A stretch of DNA of 64,000 nt from Ophiostoma sp. CBS 140.51 (taxonomy: Eukaryota; Ascomycota; Sordariomycetes; Ophiostomatales; Ophiostomataceae). The notes beneath the pieces were generated by a model. The model was not told where the DNA came from, did no database searches, and saw nothing but the letters and a program-made list of their open reading frames with translations. The position numbers were made by a program, and so were the translations under genes. The stretch spans positions 1-64,000 of the forward strand of contig JANSLP010000011.1 in the NCBI GenBank assembly GCA_029298735.1, read 5' to 3'. Of this stretch, positions 22,666 to 32,695 are shown in pieces; position 1 is the first letter of the stretch; every line of letters begins with the position of its first letter.

Positions 22666-24004
22666 GGTGATGGATTTGTGTGGAGGAAGAGGAAGATGTG
22701 TGTGTAAGAGAGAGAGAGAGAGAGTAAAGTAGTTGTAGTTGTTTTGGGGGGTATCAAAAGGTCGTTTGTGTAGTTCGTCGATGATCGTCGATAAATTGAT
22801 GAAGATGAGAAGATGGAGAGGAAGAGGAACACACGAAGAAGGAAGAAGGGGGTAACTGCCTCTTTTTATCTATGAGCCAATTCCCCTCTTCGAATACACA
22901 AAGGCAGAAGGAAGCACCCATTGCGTGACCCTCTTTTGCCCTCCCTTTGCTCTTTCCTTCCCGATTTTGCTGTCCTTCTGGTCGTTCTTTCCTCTTCGTT
23001 TGTTCCTGGGTCGGCTTTGATTACACCACACGAGACAATACGTCATAGGTACAAGGCTAAACTGGGGACAATTGGCAAATGTGGGGCCACAGCCAGCCAA
23101 GCTGCTAACAGCTTCGGTATCTCGCAAGCACACCAAACTCACACCAAATACAAAGTACCTCTTGAATGCCCTCGATGGCGCTGCCCATTACGCAGCGTAC
23201 ATCAAGTGACCTTTGTCTCTCCCGACGAGAATGTCACAGCCAAGTCACCTCACTGCCAGCGTCAGGCGAAGCCAGGCCCTTTTGGGGGAGGCTTTGGCGG
23301 GAGAAGCTGCCCCTCACTACTTTTCAGCTTGTGTAGCTCGCGGGCTATTCAGTAATTACTGTGTAGAGTTACGCCAAGTCAGCCGAAGCTGTATTACAGT
23401 GATGGGGTCCACTAAAGCACTTCTTCCCCCTTCGAAAGCTCTCTCTTTGTACGTCATTGCGGGCCAATTTACAGGGCAAGCTCCATGACAGCAGTCTCCC
23501 ATCACGTCCATCACTCCACCAAAGGTACCAAGCAAAGAGGGAAGGAGCTGCAACAATGCCTCATTGGCGTTGATCTGGAGACAAATAGGGGACAAGCTGG
23601 CAAGGTTTCCAAGACTGAATTGGCCAAAACCAGGCACAGCCCGGCACGCGACACTTCGTCATTCGTCTTTAAAATAAATTTAGAAGCAAAGCTTTTGTTC
23701 CAAGCTGTTGGTGGTGGGCTGGCAGTTGGTTCCTGGATACTTTAAGCCCAAGACCAGTTGCGTCGTTTTGACATGAACCACAAAATTGAGAAGTGACCAT
23801 ATTCTATTAGTCGATTCCGAGTCTGTAGGAGATAATAATGATAGCAATGTTGACCACGGAAGTCTCGACAAACACGGGCTGGGCCGGCCTTGTCTCACAC
23901 ACACCGGAGCCAACAAGACGGCTTGTGGTGGCAGAAAGAAATGACAGAAAACGTGTTACCTAATCCTGAACGTCGTAACATCTCTCCCCAATAAACCATA
24001 ATAA
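22666..24004. other. Intergenic region upstream of the SBDS-like gene
   Basis: It holds the promoter and leader of the SBDS-like gene (minus strand) and the 3' flank of the Rho GEF gene. A (GA)n microsatellite lies at 22707-22724, which reads (CT)n in the transcript. I see no further gene. Confidence 0.5.
22707..22724. repeat. (AG)n microsatellite
   Basis: About nine AG units, about 45 bp upstream of the SBDS-like start codon on the other strand. It reads (CT)n in the leader. Confidence 0.9.
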
Positions 24005-27000
24005 TCAATGCTGTGCCTCTTTCGCAGTCCGGCGGAAACTCTTACGATGGAGCAACGGTCTTCCTAGCCAGTGTCGTGCCTGCCTTGTCGAACTCGCCTG
24101 GCCCGGCTGCTGTGCCAATGGCTCCATCATCTTGACCGTAGAGCTGGACAGCGAAGCATTCACAGTCGACAGAGAGCCGTGGTGGGAAAGATCTGTCGTG
24201 GACGGAGACAAGAGGGCCTCGCTGTGTGCCTCTCCTCCTGTCCCTCCAGTGCAAGTTGCTTTGGGCGTTCCCATCTCTTCAACGAAACGGGTAATCGAGG
24301 ATCGAGGAATATTGGCGATTGTTGCTGTTGATTCTGGCTGGTTTCTCCTCTGTTGGAGAGAATGTGCCATCTGCTCAGTCGTCCCCGTCAAAAAGTACGA
24401 ACGCTCTCCTGGTCTGTCAAACGACGTGGAAACGTCACTCGAGGTGCGCTCATGGACGGTGATATCGATTTGGCCAGCCTCTCTCTGTTCATCGTGTGGC
24501 TTGAAGCCTTGGCCCTCTCTTGTCGTCAAGCCGATCTCAGCAAGGCTTTTTGGCTGTGTCTGTCGTGGCGTCTCTTGCTCAACCATTTCTATTACCTTGA
24601 AAGACGAAGTGGAGGCAGACTTTCTGCTGAATGTACCAGCCAGGCTCACCACACTGATTCTTCGTATAATAGAGGATGCCGACGGACGTCTATGGTGTCC
24701 GGCTTTGGACCGCGCGGCTAAGCCTGTGCAAAGAATGATGTCGCGCGTCCAAACGTCCGCAATCAGGGATTCAAGCTGAGATCGGTCACTTCGAGGTGGT
24801 GAGAGGACAGGTATCCGAGAGCTAACTTGTACCGACTTGGATCGCTTGACAGCCGTGTGTTTGGATGTCGATTTTGTTTGATCTTTTCTGGTACATGTAT
24901 TGTTCAGGATGACTTGGCACATCGCCGCCTTTGACAGCGGCATCGTTGTCATTCGCCGCATGGAAGGCTTGCGCTTTGCTGTGCCTGCGTTTGGGAGTCA
25001 GCACATATACTTTAGGACATGGGTAGGGCAGATGTCAACTCACCCTGACTTCTGAAAACTGTCCCAAGGGACCTCGTGTCCATGTCAATAAACTCAAATG
25101 ATGAATTCTCGGACGTATATGCACTTCCGTTGATTGAATATCGGTCCAGCCTCCGTCTCCATTCACGTTCCTCTGTTTGGTTGCCGGCCGTCATTAAGAT
25201 CTCGTATAATTCACAGTTGCACTCAAATGCGAGCTTCCAAGAATATGGAGCCGAGTGACACTGCAAGCCTGTTGACCGGTTAGCTTTGGTGGCCAAACTG
25301 TAGTATCAGTCTTCTTTAAGCTGATGGATCACACATACCTCGTCCGTTGTCCGCTTCTTCAACGCTCGAGTTGTGCAACGGAAGGCAGGCTCGAAGAGTG
25401 TATGTTTTCTCCGTCTTGTTTGCCGTGCCCAAGCAAAGCCAATTCCGGTACAAGATGACCATCATGTATTTCCCTTCAACCGAAGACTCAGACTGCCAAC
25501 ACACGTGGAGGACTCCACAGAGCTCGATGCGGCCGAAAGAACGAATCCAGCTCCTGCAAGCGCCACTCGCAACCTGTACATTCTGTAATTAGATGCAGAT
25601 TCACATATAACCTTAAAGATATCATTTTAGAACAAGAAAATGCAGCTCGTATCTCACCTCAGAAGGAAACCGAAGACGCTCTTGTAGCAACCATGTTTTC
25701 TGGAGTGTTGACTTAATCAGGGGGTCGTCAGTTGCCTCGTTCATGGCTTTCGCCACATTTTCTAGCTCAGTGAGAGCCTTTTCGATCTCGACATGAGAGT
25801 GCGGGCAATCGTAGACTGGTGTGGCCTTCAGCAATTCTCTGAATAGGAGAGGGTATCGGCAGGCTCGTTGTATTGGCTGTACTCATGAGTCCTTGTTAGT
25901 ATCGGTCAAAGAATTAGGCCATCTGATACACTTTGGCTCTGTTGCATTGTACACACCTTTGCAAATAAGTCGTCAATTGACAAAGCTCTTTTTGTGTTGC
26001 CTGGGCCCCTTGGGTAGCTCAGGTAGGATGCCAGGTTTTCAAGTCCGCGTTGGTGTTTCTCCCAGTGTGGGTTTGAACGATACATCATCTTGAGGTCGTC
26101 AATCACCATTCCGTACTTTGCGCCGTACTCTTCGTATACAAATAAGCGGTTTGTCTATGTGCAATGTCAGCGTTTACATAAAAAAAACATGACATACTCA
26201 GGAGTAATTTGATGAACCCACAATCTTCGTAAAGATGTTGGCTACTGCTGCTGCCGTATGGGGTTCTGCTGACAAGCCCGAATATTCGTAAAGCGGTAAT
26301 CCCTTTGTCCTATCTTCAGGAACAACATCGAGACTGCGTCGTCTTCGTATTTTTGTGGCGGAATAGCCATATGCAGAGCTCATACGCGGGATGCCGGCGT
26401 ACTCGGAGTTTGGAACGACTCTGTGGAGGCTGCCCAGGATCTCGTCGTGGAGCTCGATGATGTCTGTTAGGCTGCTGTACATGGAGAGCCGAAAGCCAGG
26501 GTCGACCAGTGAGGAAGAAGCAAACAGCATCAGGTAGGCCTACAAATGTCAGTGTCCTCTAACTTTATTTTTGGAATAATAAAAGGCACTTTGGTGGCCA
26601 CCCACCTTCATCAAGAATTTGACGTCTCCAATATAGCCTTCCTCTGTCTCGATCATCTCTTCGATGATACGACGCCGGTGTCTGGAACGTTCCAGCGTGT
26701 CCAGATCGTCCTGTGTTTGTAGTCGATCGTCTTCAGAGTGTCTAGCAGAGCAGGATGCTCGGCTGCTGCGGTCTGTTTTGGACAGTCTCTTGGAAGACCT
26801 CGCCCGTTGTCTCCGCGACGATGGCGCAATGCTGGTGCCAGCACTACTGATGCTTGCATCGCGAGCGGCCGAGACGTAGGCAAAGGACGAAATGGAGGAT
26901 GAGTTCCGACGGGAGACGGAGCTGCGAGATGCCCTGTTTGACGTTTCTGAACGTGTCTGGTCGCTCTTTTCTAGCCGGCGAAGGTGCCATCGTGTGATGC

Positions 27001-27427
27001 GGCGTCGGTTCAGTGCCTTTACCCATTTGTGGAAGGGCTTCCTCTGCTGGATATCGAGTGCCAGGCTGCCCGTACCTGTTTCGAGTCCATCCTGCTGCGT
27101 CTCTGGCGTGGTCCATTGAACCTTATCATCGGCTCCCGTATCCCGGCCGGCATACTCCGCGTCTGACGGAGCATCGTTCGTTACACATGCCGGTTCTGTC
27201 ACAACAAGTCGAGGGAAGGCGGTCGTCAGATCGTCGGTCTGGCTGTTGGCAGTGCTCGTGACGGCACCGCGGCTGCTAACTCTCCTCCCGGACAAATCGA
27301 CGGCAAGGTTCGAGCGGTGTATCTGTATAGAATCGCAACTTGGCGAAGACACGCAGCTGCCGCGAGTGACCTCGTCGGTCTCCGTCTCCAGGTCATCGGC
27401 AAGCGCTGCCATGAAAGATGCCGACAT
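24005..27427 (-). CDS. Rho-type guanine nucleotide exchange factor (DH-PH)
   Basis: Seven exons: 27427-26606, 26539-26222, 26154-25957, 25876-25658, 25573-25339, 25268-25044 and 24984-24005. Together they encode 998 residues and all junctions stay in frame. Residues 1-245 are low complexity with basic stretches. The DH domain starts near 248 (RRRIIEEMIETEEGYIGDV) and its signature helix PIQRACRYPLLFRELLKAT is at 447-465. An insertion of about 55 residues (around 305-360, basic RRRR and Pro-rich) interrupts the DH core. A PH-like domain follows, at about 520-665 (LCGVLHVCWQ, KYMMVILYRNWLCL, YSWKLAFECNCELYEIL, EEREWRRRL). The 330-residue tail is Ser/Thr/Arg-rich. DH domains load GTP onto Rho/Rac/Cdc42; the target here is not known. 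It lacks the CNH domain of Rom2/Tus1 and the PB1 domain of Cdc24. Confidence 0.9.
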
Positions 27428-28298
27428 CTTGTCATATAAGGACTAGTAGTGGAGAGCGGGCTTCGACACAAATAAACAGCTTCAAGAGACCTGAAATGAT
27501 AATAGAAAATAGAATTGATGCAAAAGTTGGGGGAGACGTGGAGATACCCAAAACAAACAGATGAACATAGTTTGGAAGGAGAACGAGGGCGAAAAGAGAT
27601 TCCATCGTGAACAACAAACTTGTTGGTGGCACACGGAAGGCACTGGCAGAGTTTTCCCTCATCTGAAAGGATAGTGCACTTGCACAAGGGCCCTCCTTCC
27701 CCGCCATGACTTCAGACGTTGAATATGGAAGGAAGGAGCAGATGAGGGAGGAGGTTCCTTCTCGAAACGGAAAGAGTGATGGAGGGAACTACCATCGCTG
27801 TACCAACTGTATCACGGCGCGACTTCCAAACGTTGAGTATAGTATCACAAAATGTGAAGTACCTTGCAGAAAATGGATGATCCCTTTTGTCCTTTGTATT
27901 TTTGCCACACATTATTTCAACGGTCCGTCTTTGTTGCTTGAATGTTGGCTTCTCGAAAAAGGTACAGGAATAGATGGTCAGGGGAAAGATCGTAGATCTG
28001 GGGGACGTTTGGCAGGATGACTTACATACAGCGCCTAGACCCAACACAATATAGGCATAGGCACGTGCTTTACAGTTGGCGCTACAGCGCCTGCCTAGAC
28101 TGAGCCAGCCATCGCCCCGCCGTCACGCGCGTCATTCTGCCTAGTGCCACAGCGGCTTTCTAATGCTGAAAGGAAGGCGCGCCCCGCTACGAAACGACCT
28201 CTGGTTTCTTTGATGCTCTTTCACATCATCGTGCTTCTTCATTTTCAATAGAGAAGCTGGAAAGCAATGCTCAACCTCCCGCAACCGTGCATGGGATT
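27428..28298. promoter_or_regulatory. Divergent promoter region of the Rho GEF and Nas2 genes
   Basis: The region contains a perfect GCACGTGC palindrome (28061-28068) placed between two copies of a TACAGCGCC...TAGAC repeat (28027-28040 and 28083-28100). CACGTG is the core site of bHLH factors such as Cbf1-like proteins. Use is inferred. I see no gene in the interval. Confidence 0.4.
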
Positions 28299-29255
28299 AT
28301 GGGACTACCATTGAGAATGAACAACATCCACGCGCCCACCGTGCCTTCGGGCCCCACAACTGCCCGCCAGACGAATGGCAACTCTCAGAACCTCTCCTTT
28401 GCGGAGCTCCAGCGCAAGAAGGAGAATATGGAGGCCGAGCTGATGGCTCTCGGCAGTGTCCTGGGCTCTGTACGTGGATAGTCGTTGAAGATGTTGATAC
28501 AGGATAAGGCATTCACTGGCTAACAAGTTGTTCTCTGCCAGCACAATGTCGATATGAACACGCCGCTTCTCACACCAGACGGATTTCCTCGAGCCGACAT
28601 TGACGTGGCGCAAAGTACGAGGCGATCTACCTTTCCCTCTCGACGACACTATCTACGACAGACTGAATGCTGACATGGCGTGTGATAACAGTACGGACAA
28701 CGCGGTCGCGCATCGTCCATCTGCGCAACGACTACAAGGACCTGATGGGCACCATCGAGAAGTTCTTGCACGAACACTTTGCGAGCCTCGACGCAGACGA
28801 CAATGAGGCGCAGGAAGGCGCAGACAATACAGGCGCTGCTGCTGCCCAAATTCTTCCCGACTCGGTCCCAGAGACGCTCGAGCCTCCGTTTGCCAAAGTC
28901 AACAGCGTCGTCGATGGCAGCCCTGCCGCTGATGCTGGACTGCAAGCCGGCGACCAGATCCGCACGTTTGGCTACGTCAACCAAACGAACCACGACGGCC
29001 TGAAGAAAGTGGGCGAGTGTGTGGCCGGAAATGAAGGCGTACGTTGTTACCTCCTCTCGTTCTTTCCTACCTTTTCTGCCCCCAGTTCTACCCTTTAAAC
29101 CAGCACATTTGCTAACTAGTGCCCAGCAACGCATTCTCGTCAAGGTCGTAAGGAGCACAGGCTCAGGCCGTCTACAAGAGTTCCGCCTGAACCTGACGCC
29201 GCGTCGGAATTGGGGCGGACGAGGATTGCTTGGATGTCACATCCTGCCGATATGA
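28299..29255 (+). CDS. NAS2: 26S proteasome assembly chaperone Nas2 (PSMD9/p27)
   Basis: Four exons, 28299-28469, 28542-28614, 28692-29038 and 29127-29255, encode 239 residues. The order of parts is that of the family: an N-terminal helical region (SFAELQRKKENMEAELMALG), the conserved DMNTPLLTPDGFPRADIDVA, then RIVHLRNDYKDLM, and a PDZ domain starting at about 140 (PFAKVNSVVDGSPAADAGL, then GDQIRTFGYVN). The protein ends GLLGCHILPI. Nas2 binds the ATPase Rpt5 tail through its PDZ domain while the proteasome base assembles, and then leaves. I chose the Met at 28299; a second Met at 28317 is possible and would lose six residues. It diverges from the Rho GEF gene. Confidence 0.94.
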
Positions 29256-30255
29256 GAGTGGCCGTGCTGGAAAGAAAAGGGAGACGCCCGAGGCCCAATT
29301 GGGAGCTGTGGGAGCAAGGAGCTGTTGATACCCGGTTTGGCAGAAATGCGCTGCTGTATGTTCGTGCTCGTCAGATAAGGTGTCGGGTTACAAATACAGA
29401 TCGAGACCTGTGACTCGAAACAAGACGAAAGTGCCAGCGCCAACAAGGCAGCGTTGGGCTCAACAATCGATCGAGCTCTTTTATGTATTTTATTTTACAT
29501 TTAATTTAATTTAAGCCCTGGTCAGCTTTCTCTGTGGCTCCACTGTGTCCCGCCTTCCCTCTCTGGCGCTTTGGTTGTGACGCCACGGCTGCCTTTGCCT
29601 GCGCTTTGCCTAGCAATTCGCCGCTCCTGCCTGCCCCTCCTGCTTTTTTTGCTGACAAAATCGAACACGTGACCCTCTACTGGCCATTTTCCCCCCCCCC
29701 GCCGACGCCCAACCTGGTTTGCACTAGTGGAAGCTGCCCGCCAAACTGGCTGGCGCCTGCTGCAGCAACAACAGGGCAAAAAAAAAACATCATTAAAAAG
29801 ATTTCTTTCGCCTGCGCTTTCCACCTCCCTCTCCGTTCTCCCTCCTTTTTCCCTCCCCTCTCTCTCCACGATACCATCACCACAACCCACCCTTCCACCC
29901 CAAACACCGCATCGCGAAGGTAAGCCCGCTCCCAATGCCCTCCTGACACCAGGTCGTCGTCTGTCCGAATCTTGTCGTTTTTCATTCTTTTCACGCCCTT
30001 TTTTGCCGCGCCCGTCCTCGTCCAGCGGCCCTATCTCTCCCCGCCTTTTTGTTTTCTTTTTTGAGGGTCTTCGCAAAAAGAGCCCCAAAAACACCCAAGA
30101 ACCGGCCACGACGACGACGTTTCACCTCTTTTCTCGAGCCGCGATCACTAACAGCCGATCTCTCAGACCTTACATCGTCTTCGCTTTTTTCGGATTTCTT
30201 TTGTACCCGCATCTCCACCTGCATTTCGCATTTCCCCCCCCCCCCTCATACAACC
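29256..30255. promoter_or_regulatory. Upstream region and leader of the Ran gene
   Basis: A CACGTGAC site lies at 29666-29673, about 590 bp before the Ran start codon. Two C homopolymers are present: about 10 Cs at 29691-29700 and about 12 Cs at 30234-30245, the latter only about 10 bp before the ATG. The stretch between is strongly C/T-rich with A runs, in keeping with a long leader. The minus-strand open frame across it is the low-stop mirror image of this composition and not a gene. Confidence 0.5.
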
Positions 30256-31296
30256 ATGGCTGAGGCCGCCGCCCCCGCGAGCAACGTGCCGACCTTCAAG
30301 CTGGTGCTGGTCGGCGATGGTGGTACTGGCAAGGTAAGCCGATTTCTCTCCAGCCGCGAATGGGCTGTTGATGGCCGGTTTCAGGGTGTTTGGATGCCTT
30401 ATCCTGGACAGCCTCGTAGCCGCGCCGATATGCAGCCCTTCCTTCGATGATAATGACTTCAATGACGGACAATGACATGCTAACTGCGCCGTTCTTGCTT
30501 TATAGACCACCTTCGTCAAGCGCCATCTGACGGGCGAGTTCGAGAAGAAGTACATTGCCACCCTCGGTGTCGATGTTCACCCTCTGGGTTTCACCACAGT
30601 AAGATAACGCGCGTTATTACCTCTGTACGCGCCATGCATAAAAACTAACTCTGCACCTTCAGAACTTCGGTCCCATCCAGTTCGACGTCTGGGATACCGC
30701 CGGCCAGGAGAAGTTCGGTGGTCTCCGTGACGGTTACTACATCAACGGCCAGTGCGGTATCATCATGTTTGACGTGACGTCCCGCATTACCTACAAGAAC
30801 GTTCCCAACTGGCACCGTATGTGACTCTCCATCCCCGCTTTGCTACTCGGAAGCTCCTGTAAACACAAGCTAACCCACCACAGGCGATCTCGTCCGCGTC
30901 TGCGAGAACATCCCCATCGTCCTCTGCGGTAACAAGGTCGACGTCAAGGAGCGCAAGGTCAAGGCCAAGACCATCACCTTCCACCGCAAGAAGAACCTCC
31001 AGTACTACGACATCTCGGCCAAGTCCAACTACAACTTCGAGAAGCCCTTCCTGTGGCTCGGCCGCAAGCTGGTCGGCAACTCTGGTCTGGTATGTCGCCC
31101 TCTCTCAACTAAGCTTGCTGCTTGAATCTCCTTGTTGAATCACACACTAACAATGCACCAGGAATTCGTCGCTGCCCCCGCTCTGGCTCCCCCCACCGCC
31201 CAGGTCGACGAGACTCTGCTCGAGCAGTACCGGAAGGAGATGGACGCCGCTGCCAGCATGCCGCTGCCCAACGACGAGGACGATGACGACTTCTAA
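30256..31296 (+). CDS. ran1: Ran GTPase (Gsp1)
   Basis: Five exons, 30256-30333, 30506-30598, 30663-30816, 30884-31089 and 31162-31296, encode 221 residues. All G motifs are present: GDGGTGKT (phosphate loop, split by intron 1), switch I with TLGVDVHPLGF, DTAGQEKFGG (switch II), NKVD and SAKSNYNFEKPF. The C-terminus PNDEDDDDF is the acidic tail of Ran. Ran drives nuclear import and export through importins and exportins, and acts in spindle and nuclear envelope assembly. Nothing is missing. Intron 2 holds a 14-bp perfect palindrome right after the donor site. The gene has four introns in 1 kb and lies after a C/T-rich leader. Confidence 0.98.
30604..30617. repeat. 14-bp palindrome next to a splice donor
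   Basis: ATAACGCGCGTTAT is a perfect palindrome that starts right after the GTAAG donor of Ran intron 2. In RNA it could fold back only with a very short loop, so a DNA-level role is as likely. Confidence 0.8.
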
Positions 31297-32695
31297 ACGA
31301 TTCGGCACAGTTTCTTTTCCTTGATTCGGCGGTAGTGTTTTTTTGCATGACACGCAGAGCGGTGGTGCGCACGAGCGCCCGTTGCCGCTACCTCTGCATA
31401 TTTGGACAACCCCCAGCCGGAGCGTTGCAGCAACGGGCGCCGGACAATGGCTCGACGACGCTATGATGATTGCGAGGGGAATTTTGCTTCTTACAGTTTG
31501 TTTGCAACGACGAAAGAAAGGATAGATAGACCCAAAAAACGGAATGAATAGTGCAAGAGTCGGAACGACACCCACAACCACATGAAAGCCAAACTTAATA
31601 TGAGACGAGCGAATGTGATTTATGAGATGACGAAAAATTCAAGAAAGGAACAGACAGCTAAGCGCACAAGGCTGCATAGACTTGCCCCAGTTCTTATTTC
31701 TTCTCCATAATTCCAAAGAGATACCAAACTCACTTTCTCAACTTTCATGGCCTTCTCTTGAACTGTTTATTACCCAACTTGCCCGACCGATTGGGCTGTA
31801 GATAGATATAACCTTGTTTACTTTGAAATACAACGTTTCACGTATGATAAGCACATAAAATATGGCCTCTTAATGGACACAATTCTCCTCCTTCCACCTT
31901 GTACAACTCTGGGCCACTCAGCCGTGTCGTTGTTCGACCATTCGCGGTTTCCTAAGAAGGCGGTGAGCGCTCCTTCCTTGCTTCCGACTTTCGTCATTGC
32001 AGAAAGTGGCGGGCAACGAATTTTTTTGCCCATTTTGGCGGGGCAGTTTTCGTACTGAGAGTAAGGGCTGTTCACCGTCTGTTGTTGGCTCTTTAGGGCC
32101 CCTGGCCCCCTGTAACTTGTCCCTTTGCTCCCCTCTTCTAGCGGAGGGGGAAGCTTCGCTCAGCTTTGCAACGGTTCGGCGGCGCCCCACACTGTCAAAA
32201 TAGTCTAGATTAACACTGTATACACTGTATGAACGACATCTAGTGATGAACATGTAAGGACAGTATTGAGTTTTTGACGCGATTATATCGATAAATTCAT
32301 CAAAAACAATTCTAAATTGTATATTTATATTATTTATTGGATACATGCTCGGCAACTTAGTTTTGTTTTGTTGAGGAGGGCGCGGCTAATCATAGAGCCT
32401 CGTGCATAAATCCAATTCCGGGTCGAGATGTACCATTTATTGACACTCTGGGCCACCGTGTCCATGGAATATTTACACAGGGACTTTATATCTGGACTTC
32501 CCAGTGGTCATTCTATATTATTTCAGGATCTGTGTATATTTTAGAAGCGTTGGGGATTTGTAAATTGCTTTTCCGGCTGTGAATTTTGAATTCTGTTACC
32601 TCAATAAATTTTATAAAGTTTGGTTATTTTACTGCGAAGTGGCAACAATTGCAAAATCCCGATCACAAAAATAAAAATAAATCTTCAAAATAAAA
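31297..32695. other. Intergenic region with an AT-rich half
   Basis: The first 300 bp are the 3' flank of Ran. From about 31.6 kb the DNA is AT-rich, especially 32.2-32.7 kb, and it encloses a GC-richer island at about 31880-32205. No gene is supportable. The minus-strand open frame at 31918-32355 overlaps that island and has no recognisable domain. AT-rich segments of this kind in fungi often mark old, mutated repeats. Confidence 0.5.
31880..32205. mobile_element. GC-rich island in AT-rich DNA, possible repeat remnant
   Basis: This block of about 330 bp is clearly richer in G and C than the sequence on both sides. It contains unusual runs (AGGGCCCCTGGCCCCCTG at about 32095-32111, GGAGGGGGAAGC at about 32143). 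The composition edge and lack of a gene fit an inserted element or LTR fragment. I could not define ends or a target-site duplication, so this is weak. Confidence 0.2.

Noticed and set aside
29522..30109. Minus-strand Arg/Gly/Lys-rich frame of 195 codons
   Set aside because: It is the complement of the C/T-rich Ran leader and ends next to the Ran start; no domain.
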